A DNA stretch of 64,000 nucleotides from Acidobacteriota bacterium (GTDB lineage Bacteria; Acidobacteriota; Blastocatellia; Chloracidobacteriales; Chloracidobacteriaceae): the NCBI GenBank assembly GCA_016208495.1, contig JACQXX010000070.1, forward strand, positions 186,001 to 250,000, read 5' to 3'. Each line of letters begins with the position of its first letter. The stretch's first letter is position 1. The notes below the pieces were generated by a model. It worked only from the letters and a program-made list of their open reading frames with translations, made no database searches and was not told the origin of the DNA. The translations under genes and the position numbers were made by a program. Shown piece after piece: positions 9,258-17,435 of this stretch.

Positions 9258-10007
9258 ATGATTTATTCTGCACGAAAACTGCTCACGATGTGGGTATGGA
9301 TTGGACTCGTTGTCATTACCGGTGTGGCCTGTAATCAAGAAAACAAATCAGGCTTTACCATGAAGGGACCGGTTGATTTGACCAAAATTCCCAGAACCTT
9401 TCAGGCCAAAATGCAGGTCCAGTATGAAATTGGGATTCAAACGGTCCGGCCTGATGTGGTGACGATTGCTCGTAAGGAAGGGAATGTTCGGGCTGAAGTC
9501 ACTCGGGATGGGAGAAAGGTAATTCAAATTTTAAATGAGGCGAAAAAGAAACTGTATCTCATCAGTCCCGCTGAAAAAAAATACATTGAATTGCCCTATA
9601 GCCCGGAAACAACCGCACAATTAAAATCCCAGGTTTCTCCGTTTGAGGAAATTTACACCGACCCAAAGATAAAAGTTGAAGATGGGGGGATTGAGACGCT
9701 GCTGGGATATGATTGCCAAAAGGTTCGGGTGATTCAGGAAAAAGGCGCCGGGAAACAAATCGTCACGCTCTGGTGTGCCAAGAAACTGCAGAATTTCCCA
9801 ATTCGGATTGCTGGTGACAACCCTGGCCGAAAAGGCACCTTTTCATTTGTCGAGTTGAGTTTTGATGTGCCGGATTCACTGTTTGACCCGCCGGCAGACT
9901 ACACGCTTGAAACCGCCTCGCCTGCGGCGCCACCTGCGGTTCCAGCCCCAAACCCAGCCGAACTGGCCGGACCTCCACCTGCTAAGTCAGCAACTGAAAA
10001 GAAATGA
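9258..10007 (+). CDS. Lipoprotein, DUF4412/LolA-like
   Basis: A 249-residue predicted lipoprotein. The N-terminus MIYSARKLLTMWVWIG continues into a hydrophobic run and a lipobox ending in GVAC, so it should be lipidated and exported. The mature part (FQAKMQVQYEI, VRAEVTRDGRKVIQIL, KKLYLISPAEKKYIEL, LLGYDCQKVRVI, VTLWCAKKL) has the open beta-strand pattern of DUF4412 and LolA-like carriers, which often bind acyl chains; this assignment is by pattern only. The tail is Pro/Ala-rich. A longer frame from 9150 would begin inside the palindrome after ispA and lacks a signal peptide at its start, so the ATG at 9258 is preferred. Confidence 0.8.
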   Translation: MIYSARKLLTMWVWIGLVVITGVACNQENKSGFTMKGPVDLTKIPRTFQAKMQVQYEIGIQTVRPDVVTIARKEGNVRAEVTRDGRKVIQILNEAKKKLYLISPAEKKYIELPYSPETTAQLKSQVSPFEEIYTDPKIKVEDGGIETLLGYDCQKVRVIQEKGAGKQIVTLWCAKKLQNFPIRIAGDNPGRKGTFSFVELSFDVPDSLFDPPADYTLETASPAAPPAVPAPNPAELAGPPPAKSATEKK

Positions 10008-10361
10008 CGTGAGAATGAAGAATGAAAAAAGTGGTTAGTGGTTAGTGGGTAGTGGGTAGTGATGCCAGTTAAGGGTTGAAATTGAGGCTTCAAAATCAGC
10101 AAGTTACAGGCAGCACTTTAACCGATTACATTGTGCGGTTTTGATAACCCCTTTGTTTTCAACGAAGGATTTTTTCAACTCTTAACTGGCATCACCAACC
10201 ACTAACCACTATTTGGTTTCTTCACTCTTCATTCTCAATTCTTCAGGCAAAGCGTGGCAAATCCTTTAAAATTCAGGCCGTAGACGCTTGTATTTAAAGT
10301 ATATTCTTTGCTACGGTTGGTCTTCTCTATTTTTTTATCAAACCAAAAGTGAATAGGACTT
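10008..10361. repeat. Palindromic composite repeat element (GTTAGTG type)
   Basis: Outer GAATGAA array (about 10013-10026), a GTTAGTG array with GGGTAGT variants (10031-10060), then a 21-base arm at 10061-10081 that recurs inverted at 10173-10193 (20 of 21 match; core TTAACTGGC), then inverted CCACTAA units (about 10196-10210) and ATTCTTC-type units (about 10218-10246). The middle (10082-10172) shows no gene. The same arm sequence is present next to the array at 3650. The remaining 110 bases before prfB hold no clear feature. Confidence 0.85.
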
Positions 10362-11493
10362 ATGCTTGAGCTCGATGAGCTTTCTCGAACTTTTTCTGAC
10401 TTAAAATCCCGGATTTCTCATTTGCGGAGGTTTCTTTGACCCGGATAGCAAGCGTGTGATCCTGGATAAACTTGAAGCGCAGATCAGCGCTCCGGACTTC
10501 TGGAACGATCAGGAGCAGGCCCAAAAAATCCTGAAGCAGCGCAGTCGAACCGAAGAAGCTGTCCATCAGGCCGAACGATTTGACCGCACTGTGGCTGATG
10601 TCGAAGTCCTCTTTGAATTTGCAGCCGAAGACGAAAGCTCGTACACCGAACTTTCCTCAACCCTGACGAAGCTGGCTCAGGAGGTTGAAGCCGTCGAAGC
10701 CAAAATGTTGATGTCTGGCCCCAATGATGCCAACAACGCCATTGTCCGCATTCAATCGGGTGCGGGTGGGACAGATGCTCAGGATTGGGCTGAAATGCTC
10801 TTGCGGATGTATGTGCGCTGGTGTGAGCGACGGGGCTTCAAGGTCGAAGTGGTGGATCTTCAACCAGGCAAGGAAGCCGGATTGACGTCGGCAACCTTCA
10901 CCGTTGACGGCGAATATGCCTATGGGCTGCTGTCGTGTGAATCGGGTGTTCATCGCCTGGTTCGTATCTCACCATTTGCCTCTGGCGCCAGTCGGGAAAC
11001 AAGTTTTGCTTCGGTGTTTGTCTATCCGGAACTCAATGACGATATCGAAATCGAAGTCAATGACAGTGATCTCCGGGTGGATACCTATCGGTCATCCGGT
11101 GCTGGCGGCCAGCATGTGAACGTGACCGATTCGGCGGTGCGATTGACCCACCTGCCAACGGGCATTGTGGTCAGTTGCCAGAATCAGCGATCACAACACC
11201 AGAACCGCGAAGTCGCCATGCGCGTGCTCAAATCGCGCCTGTATGAACTCGAACTCGAAAAGCGGCGGGAAGAGAGTGCCAAACTCGAAGCTTCCAAACG
11301 CGATATATCCTTTGGATCCCAAATCCGCAACTACGTGATGCAGCCTTATCGGCTGGTCAAAGACACCCGCACCAAATTTGAAGTGGGCGACGTTGACTCA
11401 GTGCTTGACGGAGATATTGATGGGTTTATCAAGGAATTTCTGATTTTTCGTGCCAATCCGGACCGCGATGGGGCCAGCGCCGGAGACGACTAG
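10362..11493 (+). CDS. prfB: Peptide chain release factor 2 with programmed +1 frameshift
   Basis: RF2 reads UGA and UAA stop codons and triggers peptide release. The gene begins at ATG 10362; 25 codons later an in-frame TGA (10437-10439) interrupts it within CGGAGG TTT CTT TGA C. Slippage at CTT into the +1 frame continues with GAC at 10438, giving a 376-residue protein. This is the well-known RF2 autoregulatory frameshift: a stimulatory Shine-Dalgarno-like CGGAGG upstream of CUU UGA C makes synthesis depend on RF2 level. In the product the stop-recognition tripeptide SPF and the catalytic GGQ motif (SGAGGQHVN) are present. A simple reading would miss the first 31 residues by starting at GTG 10456. 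Confidence 0.95.
10425..10440 (+). promoter_or_regulatory. RF2 programmed frameshift site
   Basis: CGGAGG (10425-10430), three spacer bases, CTT (10434-10436), stop TGA (10437-10439), then C. The layout equals the conserved bacterial prfB site, in which ribosome slippage at CUU competes with termination at UGA by RF2. The upstream frame (25 codons) and the downstream frame both encode recognisable RF2 sequence, which supports function. Confidence 0.93.
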
Positions 11494-11574
11494 AACCTGG
11501 GTTTGGCGCCGTGCCAGTTTTTTCACAACCGGCAACGGTGAATTTGAAGCCCCAACCCCCCAAAAGAGGCAACT

Positions 11575-14500
11575 ATGGCGGCTGTTACCAAAATCCTTCC
11601 AGCCAGCAAGCGGGTTGAAAACCCACAATCTGAGTCCTCGACCCCTCGGGAAGTGCTTGGGTTGGTGGTGGTGGCGATTGCACTGGCGATGTTGTTGAGC
11701 CTGATTTCCTTTCACCCGGCTGATGCTTCGTGGAGTGTTGTCGGTTCACGTGGCGATACTCATAACTGGATTGGGCGGGTTGGGGCGATTGTGGCCGATT
11801 TGGTATTGCAGACATTTGGATTGGTGGCGTTTTTCGTGCCAATTGTGATTGGCTTCTTTGCCTGGAGGCTGTTTCAAGAAGGCGGGACACTTCCTTCCCT
11901 GGCACAGTTTGGCGGAGTCATCTTAGGGATGATCGCCTGTACCGGGTTGCTCAGTTTGGTCCCCCAGTTTCCTCTGTTTCGAGAGCGGATTCGCCCTGGT
12001 GGGTTTGTCGGATATTTGATTGCCACATTTCTCGAATCCAGCTTGAACAAGGTTGGAACGGCGCTTCTGCTTGGTGTGGCAATCTTGATGGCGCTTATGT
12101 TTATGACCGATTTTTCTCCGCGCGATTTCTTCCGCCAGACACTGCGGTTGAACGCTCTGGCTGAATGGTGGACCCAGTGGAAAGCCCGCCGCCAGGAGCG
12201 GAAAGCGTTGCTTTCCGCTGGTACCTCATCAGAAGTCAGTTCACGTGCACCAGAAGCCCAGCTCCTAAATCTGGCTGAAGCGCAGCCTGCCCCTGGCAAA
12301 CCGGCAGCCGCACAAGCCAAAGTGAAGAAACCCACCCTCCGCCCTGTGTCAAAAGAAGAGGGTTTGAGCGAAGGCGATGTTCTCAAAGAGTTGTATGGTG
12401 ATTTGAAAACTGATGTGGGCAGTGGTCATCAGATGCCGAAACCCCAGCCAGTTCGTCCGACAACTCCGGAATTCGAACCGATTCTCACGCCTCCGCCCCA
12501 GGCTGCTCAATCAAGTCAAGCGCCAGCCGAGGTCAAACCAGAGCCTGCCCCCCAGACACCGGCTTCAAGTCGCAAGCCGAAGCATATTTCTTCATTAAAT
12601 GACGTGGTTCGAGCCGAGCCAGTGGGTGCACCGCCGAATTTTGCCGTTCCGTCAACTGGGGATTTTGACACGCCCGGTTCCGCAACTCGTCGGTTGTTGC
12701 GTGAAAAGCTGAAGCAGAAGCAACAGCAGAATTTGCAAACTTTCACGGATGAACCCGTCCAGCCAGTCTTTGAGCCGCCACCAACGCCAACGCCACGCCG
12801 TCCAACCGGTGGGTCTGATACACGGCAACTGATTGCCGAAGCCAAAGCTGCCGCCGAAGCTCGCCAGGCGGCTGAAGCCCGTCAAGCCGCCGACGTCCGC
12901 CCAGTATTTGACCCAACACCAGTCCCAAAGGCCAAGCCGGACCCTGAAATCGAAAAAATGGTTGGTTCGGCACATATTGTGCGCCACCAAACCGGTGAAC
13001 ACCGGCGTGACACGTTGGAGCGAGCCAAATCCTCGATGATGGCACCTGCCACGCCAAAACCACCACCATCAATGACCCTTGGATTTGGTGGCAAGCCCGG
13101 AGCCTCTGGATATCAAAAGCCTTCGATCCTGATGCTCGAAATGCCCCCGCCACGCCAGGAACAGGCGGACGCTGAACTGTGGGATCGTGCCCGGTTACTG
13201 GCTGAAAAATGTCGTGAATTCAATGTCACTGGGAAGATTGAAAATATTCATCCAGGCCCGGTGGTGACCACCTTTGAATTCAAACCCGACCCAGGCGTGA
13301 AATATAGCCGGGTGGCCAATTTGACGGACGACCTGTGTCTGGCCATGAAAGCCGTGTCGGTCCGAATTGACCGGCTCCCAGGCAAGTCAACGATTGGGAT
13401 TGAAATTCCTAACCTGAAGCGGGAAGTGATTTTCTTGCGTGAAGTGGTTGAGTCAGATGACTATGAGCGAAAGCATCGGGACTCGGGCTTTTCGCCCTTG
13501 ATGATTGCGCTTGGAAAAACAATTGAAGGCAATCCATACGCCAGTGATTTGGCCAAAATGCCCCATTTGTTGATTGCCGGTTCGACCGGTTCCGGGAAAT
13601 CGGTGATGGTCAATGCGCTGATTTGCTCGCTGTTGCTCCAGGCCACGCCTTCGGATGTAAAAATGATCCTGGTTGATCCAAAACGGGTAGAACTTGGGCT
13701 CTATGAAGGCATTCCGCACCTGTTGACCAAAATCATCGTGGACCCGAAATGTGCGGCGAACGCACTCAACTGGGCGGTTCGGGAAATGGAAACCCGGTAC
13801 AAACAACTGGCGAATTTCGGGGTGCGCAATATCAGCCAGTTCAACAATGAAATCTGCGGCTCCGGCGATGTCGCCCGATTTGGGCTGGATGAACCACCCG
13901 CCAAATTGCCCTATCTCGTGATTGTGATTGACGAACTGGCCGACCTGATGATGGTGGCTTCATCCGAAGTGGAAACCGCGATTACCCGACTGGCCCAAAT
14001 GGCCCGTGCCGTTGGAATCCACCTCGTGGTGGCTACCCAGCGACCGTCAGTGGATGTCATCACCGGGTTGATCAAAGCCAATTTTCCGGCTCGGATGTCA
14101 TTCCGGGTCTCGTCAAAAGTTGACTCGCGGACAATTCTTGATGCCAACGGGGCGGAAGGGTTACTTGGGCAAGGCGATATGCTGTTCCTCCCGCCGGGAA
14201 CCTCTCGATTGGAACGCATCCACGGGTCCTATGTCAGTGAAGCCGAAATCAATCGGATTGTTGATCATGTCAAAGCGCAGGGGCAGCCTCAGTACAATGA
14301 CAGCATTCAGCGCTCGGAAGATGAAGGCGAAGGCGGTGAAAACAGCCTGGGCGAACGCGATGAACTCTATGACGATGCCATGCGGATTATTGTCCAGATG
14401 GGACGGGCATCAACTTCGGTGCTCCAACGCCGGTTGAGCATTGGCTATGGTCGGGCGGCGAAAATCCTCGATATGATGGAAATTGAAGGCTACGTTGGGC

Positions 14501-14592
14501 CGTCTGAAGGCAGCAAACCTCGTGAAGTCAAACGCATTGCCGTTGAGTATGTCGAGATGCTCGACGGTCATCGGCTCAATGGAGACGACTAA
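11575..14592 (+). CDS. ftsK: DNA translocase FtsK
   Basis: A 1005-residue FtsK/SpoIIIE ATPase that pumps chromosomal DNA through the closing division septum. About four membrane segments lie in the first 185 residues, followed by a long Pro/Ala/Gln-rich linker (about 200-510), the motor (Walker A AGSTGSGKS near residue 667, Walker B LVIVIDELADLMM, and the ATQRPSVDVITG segment) and a C-terminal winged-helix gamma domain (about 932-998, ending in GYVGPSEGSKPREV) that recognises polar KOPS-type sites. The start ATG has AGAGG just upstream. It sits 81 bases after prfB. Length and domain order are normal for the family. Confidence 0.96.
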   Translation: MAAVTKILPASKRVENPQSESSTPREVLGLVVVAIALAMLLSLISFHPADASWSVVGSRGDTHNWIGRVGAIVADLVLQTFGLVAFFVPIVIGFFAWRLFQEGGTLPSLAQFGGVILGMIACTGLLSLVPQFPLFRERIRPGGFVGYLIATFLESSLNKVGTALLLGVAILMALMFMTDFSPRDFFRQTLRLNALAEWWTQWKARRQERKALLSAGTSSEVSSRAPEAQLLNLAEAQPAPGKPAAAQAKVKKPTLRPVSKEEGLSEGDVLKELYGDLKTDVGSGHQMPKPQPVRPTTPEFEPILTPPPQAAQSSQAPAEVKPEPAPQTPASSRKPKHISSLNDVVRAEPVGAPPNFAVPSTGDFDTPGSATRRLLREKLKQKQQQNLQTFTDEPVQPVFEPPPTPTPRRPTGGSDTRQLIAEAKAAAEARQAAEARQAADVRPVFDPTPVPKAKPDPEIEKMVGSAHIVRHQTGEHRRDTLERAKSSMMAPATPKPPPSMTLGFGGKPGASGYQKPSILMLEMPPPRQEQADAELWDRARLLAEKCREFNVTGKIENIHPGPVVTTFEFKPDPGVKYSRVANLTDDLCLAMKAVSVRIDRLPGKSTIGIEIPNLKREVIFLREVVESDDYERKHRDSGFSPLMIALGKTIEGNPYASDLAKMPHLLIAGSTGSGKSVMVNALICSLLLQATPSDVKMILVDPKRVELGLYEGIPHLLTKIIVDPKCAANALNWAVREMETRYKQLANFGVRNISQFNNEICGSGDVARFGLDEPPAKLPYLVIVIDELADLMMVASSEVETAITRLAQMARAVGIHLVVATQRPSVDVITGLIKANFPARMSFRVSSKVDSRTILDANGAEGLLGQGDMLFLPPGTSRLERIHGSYVSEAEINRIVDHVKAQGQPQYNDSIQRSEDEGEGGENSLGERDELYDDAMRIIVQMGRASTSVLQRRLSIGYGRAAKILDMMEIEGYVGPSEGSKPREVKRIAVEYVEMLDGHRLNGDD

Positions 14593-14716
14593 ATCCAGGT
14601 AGGGCTGAAGACATTGGGCTTGGGGCTGAAGAAAACGGGCTGAAGAGGTCAATCTCACTTCAAAACGGTATTCCAAAATAAGGGGTGGTTTTTCAAACAA
14701 AAGCAATGATCATTCA

Positions 14717-15220
14717 ATGAACATTCCGCTCTCACTCCGAGTCTTTTGGGTTCGATCAGTTCAGCCGAATCTGGCCATCATGCCCTGCCCTGAAGGTGGT
14801 GCTGAACTTGAATCTGAAATTGAAGCGCTTCAATTGGATGGGGTTGATATCCTGGTTTCATTGTTGACGCCGGAAGAAGAATCAATGTTGGAAGTTGAAG
14901 CTGAAGCCACCCTGTGTCAGCAAAAAGGACTCCGGTTTATCTCATTCCCAATCCCAGATTTTGATATTCCAGCTTCTTTTCAAGCAGTAAACCAGCTTGT
15001 GGATCAACTTCAGGACGCACTACTGGCTGGTCGTAAAGTTGTGATCCATTGTCGAGGCGGGATTGGCCGCTCGGGGATGGTTGCGGCCTGTCTTCTGGTC
15101 AAACAGGGACTTTCCGTATCCGACAGTCTGGCTGCGCTTCGAACCGCTCGCCGGTGTGCGGTCCCAGCAACCCGCGCGCAGGCTGATTGGATAGAGAAAT
15201 ATAGTGAAATAGTGAAGTAG
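14717..15220 (+). CDS. Dual-specificity/tyrosine protein phosphatase
   Basis: A 167-residue cysteine phosphatase. The signature HCRGGIGRSG (catalytic Cys at about residue 112, Arg of the P-loop following) is intact, and an upstream Asp in PIPDFDIP is placed where the general acid of DSP/CDKN3-like enzymes lies. No signal peptide or membrane segment; it should act in the cytoplasm on phosphoprotein or a small phosphorylated substrate. The C-terminal residues YSEIVK and the stop TAG (15218-15220) fall inside a TAGTGAAA-type tandem repeat, so the natural end may have been rewritten by repeat DNA. No Shine-Dalgarno sequence is clear before the ATG. Confidence 0.85.
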   Translation: MNIPLSLRVFWVRSVQPNLAIMPCPEGGAELESEIEALQLDGVDILVSLLTPEEESMLEVEAEATLCQQKGLRFISFPIPDFDIPASFQAVNQLVDQLQDALLAGRKVVIHCRGGIGRSGMVAACLLVKQGLSVSDSLAALRTARRCAVPATRAQADWIEKYSEIVK

Positions 15221-15385
15221 TGAAGTAGCGAAGTAGCAGAAGAAAAAGAACTTTGGGGTTGACACACCAGGACTGGAAATCAAGGCTGAAGTCCTTCGCT
15301 ACTCGCTACTCGCTACTTCGCTACTCGCTACTCGCTACTTCGCTACTCGCTACTTCGCTACTCGCTACTCGCTACTTCGCTTCTT
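15199..15385. repeat. TAGTGAAA / CGCTACT mirrored tandem arrays
   Basis: Array of TAGTGAAA, TAGTGAAG and TAGCGAAG units at 15199-15238, a 55-base centre, then a long inverted array of CGCTACT(T) units at 15294-15385. The left array contains the phosphatase stop codon. The right array ends three bases before the ATG of the PAP2-type gene. Related arrays occur at 59.71-59.84 kb and near 61.8 kb. Confidence 0.88.
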
Positions 15386-15387
15386 GA

Positions 15388-16641
15388 ATGTCAAATCCAC
15401 AAACTCCTGAACTCAAAAAAATCGTCTGGGCACTGACGGTTGGAACACTCATCATCGAATGTATTGCCCGGACCGGCATTTCCAAACCTCCCCTGCTTAA
15501 TCTGTATACCTCGTTTCTGGACGGTGAAGTATTTCTCTCGCTGGCCTTGATTGGGACGTTTTTTATCTACCTCTGGCGACGTCCACCGCTGACGGAAGTA
15601 TGGATAACCATCGGAGTGGGAATACTGGTCAATGCGGCCTTAGCTACTGGCCGTAGCAGCGAATGGCGAACGCTTGAACGCTTGATTTTGAGCAGCGGCT
15701 ATGGTTTTGGCGGCGCGAGTCTGGTGATGCTGGCGATCCAGGCGGTTCGGGCTGAAGGCGAAGCGCGTGAAAATCGGCTGATTACGCTCATGGCGTCGAG
15801 CATCATTCCGAACTATGTCATTCTGGTCGAATTTTTTCTCCGGCTCACTTTTTTGCATCCGTTGACTTATGACCGACTGCTCTATGCCCTGGATGAAGCC
15901 TATGGCGGACAGATCAGCTTTGTTATGGGGCGGTTGTTTTTGAAATACAGCCTGTTGTTTCAAACCAGCTTATTGATTTATCTGGCCCTGCCGTTGGCGT
16001 TTTCGGTGCTGGTGGCGCTTCAAATCAGCCGTCCGAAACGGGTCCCGGTGAGCATTTTGGTGGCGTTCTTGATGGTGGGTGCGGTTGGATATTTCGGCTA
16101 TCACCTGTGTCCGGCGATTGGTCCGCGCTATATGTTCGGAGACATTTTTCCGATGAGCGCTTCACCTCCGGCCACTGATCTTTCCTATCTGGCCGTTTCG
16201 GTTGACGAACCGCTCCGGCGCAATGCCATGCCGTCACTGCACACCGCCTGGGTATTGATTTTACTGCTGAATTCGCGCTGGTATGCCCGCTGGGCACAGG
16301 TGATGGCGTGGATTTTCGTGATTTTCACGCTGATGGGAACTGTTGGGCTTGGCGAGCACTATGTGATTGATCTGGTGGTGGCTGTCCCCTTTACAATTGG
16401 AATCCAGGCAGGGTGTGCAACTGGTTACCCGTTGCTGGCCAAAGAGCGACGAGATGTCTTGATCGGAGCGGCGGTGATGTGTGTGTTCTGGGGGATTGTG
16501 ATTCAGTGGGGCGTGCCGTTGTTTCTCAAATGGCGGGTGTTGATCTGGGTCAGTACGCTGGTCACGCTGGGGCTGTCATTCTGGCTGGAACGGAGATTGG
16601 CCAGGGCTTTAAAAAATGCGGAGTGCTACGGCTTGACGTAG
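15388..16641 (+). CDS. PAP2-family multi-pass membrane enzyme (inositolphosphotransferase-like)
   Basis: A 417-residue integral membrane protein with about ten hydrophobic segments. The PAP2 catalytic pattern is visible: NAMPSLHTAW (about 278-287, motif C2 with the conserved Ser and His) and GLGEHYVIDL (about 320-330, motif C3 with the catalytic His and the following Asp). This arrangement is that of PAP2_3/Aur1-like enzymes that cleave or transfer phosphorylated headgroups on membrane lipids or lipid-linked intermediates. Substrate is unknown. The gene begins immediately after a CGCTACT repeat array with no ribosome-binding site in view. Confidence 0.85.
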   Translation: MSNPQTPELKKIVWALTVGTLIIECIARTGISKPPLLNLYTSFLDGEVFLSLALIGTFFIYLWRRPPLTEVWITIGVGILVNAALATGRSSEWRTLERLILSSGYGFGGASLVMLAIQAVRAEGEARENRLITLMASSIIPNYVILVEFFLRLTFLHPLTYDRLLYALDEAYGGQISFVMGRLFLKYSLLFQTSLLIYLALPLAFSVLVALQISRPKRVPVSILVAFLMVGAVGYFGYHLCPAIGPRYMFGDIFPMSASPPATDLSYLAVSVDEPLRRNAMPSLHTAWVLILLLNSRWYARWAQVMAWIFVIFTLMGTVGLGEHYVIDLVVAVPFTIGIQAGCATGYPLLAKERRDVLIGAAVMCVFWGIVIQWGVPLFLKWRVLIWVSTLVTLGLSFWLERRLARALKNAECYGLT

Positions 16642-16653
16642 CTTTGGAGTTCT

Positions 16654-16968
16654 TCAGAGTCCAAGCCATAAACATAAGCTGTTTTCAACAAGCGTCATGT
16701 TTTCATCAGAAAGCTTCCCGAGTCGTTTTAACAATTTGGCCTCTGGAATTGTGACGAGATTCTGAGCATCAAAAACCCCTTCACGTAAATATGGAACTTT
16801 GATCGGCACTTCAAAACGAGTCCCTCTTGGGTTGGTTGTATGTGAAATAAGTGTCACAAGTGCCCGATCTTGAATATGAGCAGGAATGCTGATCACTAAC
16901 CCTGGCCTGACTTTGGCTGCTAACCCAAGATCAACAATCCACACTTCACCTCGATTCGGTGTCGGCAT
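16654..16968 (-). CDS. MazF/PemK-family toxin (mRNA interferase)
   Basis: A 104-residue type II toxin. MPTPNRGEVWIVDL is the canonical beginning of PemK/MazF/Kid proteins, followed by KVRPGLVIS (conserved Arg-Pro), the LISHTTN segment with the catalytic-loop Thr, and the KLGKLSDENM helix. Family members are sequence-specific endoribonucleases. The ATG at 16968 has CAGGAGGCAGGTA directly upstream and lies inside the 3' end of the antitoxin gene (23-base overlap), the usual sign of translational coupling. A longer frame to 17013 lacks support. Confidence 0.9.
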   Translation of the reverse strand: MPTPNRGEVWIVDLGLAAKVRPGLVISIPAHIQDRALVTLISHTTNPRGTRFEVPIKVPYLREGVFDAQNLVTIPEAKLLKRLGKLSDENMTLVENSLCLWLGL

Positions 16969-17152
16969 TACCTGCCTCCTGTGCGTCCAACTCAAGGAAT
17001 TGCTCTTCCGCAATCATTGTCAATTCATCATCAGATATTGGACCGAAATCAATGTCAGAGGTCCGTAACAAGAGTGCTCTCATGAGGTGTTGTTTTTCAA
17101 TGTTTGGAAGCAAATCAAACGACTTGAGAATTTGTTCAACAGTTGTGCTCAT
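16946..17152 (-). CDS. Antitoxin partner of the MazF/PemK toxin
   Basis: A 68-residue acidic protein directly upstream of, and overlapping, the toxin gene. The N-terminal part (TVEQILKSFDLLPNIEKQHL) and the acidic C-terminal helix (DELTMIAEEQFLELDAQEA) match the small antitoxins commonly paired with PemK-like toxins; the acidic tail is expected to wrap the toxin active site. A perfect 9-1-9 palindrome lies 23 bases upstream of its ATG and is a good candidate operator for autoregulation by the antitoxin or the complex. Identity comes mainly from context. Confidence 0.85.
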   Translation of the reverse strand: MSTTVEQILKSFDLLPNIEKQHLMRALLLRTSDIDFGPISDDELTMIAEEQFLELDAQEAGNADTESR

Positions 17153-17174
17153 AATACATTGCCTTCGAAAATCA

Positions 17175-17193
17175 GTTCTCTCAGTGAGAGAAC
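17175..17193. promoter_or_regulatory. Palindromic operator upstream of the toxin-antitoxin pair
   Basis: GTTCTCTCAGTGAGAGAAC is a perfect inverted repeat of nine bases around one central base. It lies between the small upstream gene and the antitoxin ATG. Toxin-antitoxin operons are usually autorepressed through such sites; the role here is inferred. Confidence 0.6.
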
Positions 17194-17212
17194 ACCGTTT
17201 CTCAACTACCCT

Positions 17213-17407
17213 TCAAATGACACAAACACGTCCAGTAATCGGTTGAGCATTTTTGGCCATTAAAATTTGAGGGTTTGTTTCAAGAATAAGGTCTGTAAAT
17301 TCACAAAGCAATTCCATTCTTTCCTCAAGGGATAAGGATTGGAACCATTGTGCTTTGGATGCAAGTGTTTCTTCCTCTTGAAATTCATGGGTTACGACAA
17401 ATGGCAT
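17213..17407 (-). CDS. Small conserved-looking protein of unknown function
   Basis: A 64-residue frame starting at MPFVVTHEFQ, with the pattern KAQWFQSLSLEERMELLCEF, TDLILE and NPQ. The phrase WFQSLSLEERMELLCEFTD looks like a conserved motif of short hypothetical proteins I have seen near nucleotidyltransferase-like genes, but no such partner is present here. It is 60 bases upstream of the antitoxin and in the same direction, so it may belong to the same operon or be a remnant of a larger defence or addiction module. A longer frame to 17536 overlaps the LEA-like gene and is rejected. Confidence 0.55.
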   Translation of the reverse strand: MPFVVTHEFQEEETLASKAQWFQSLSLEERMELLCEFTDLILETNPQILMAKNAQPITGRVCVI

Positions 17408-17435
17408 AAGGCTCGTTCTTTTATTTTGTTTCAAG

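Noticed and set aside
10362-10439. prfB as a pseudogene because of the in-frame TGA
   Set aside because: The stop sits in the classical RF2 frameshift site, so the gene is intact.
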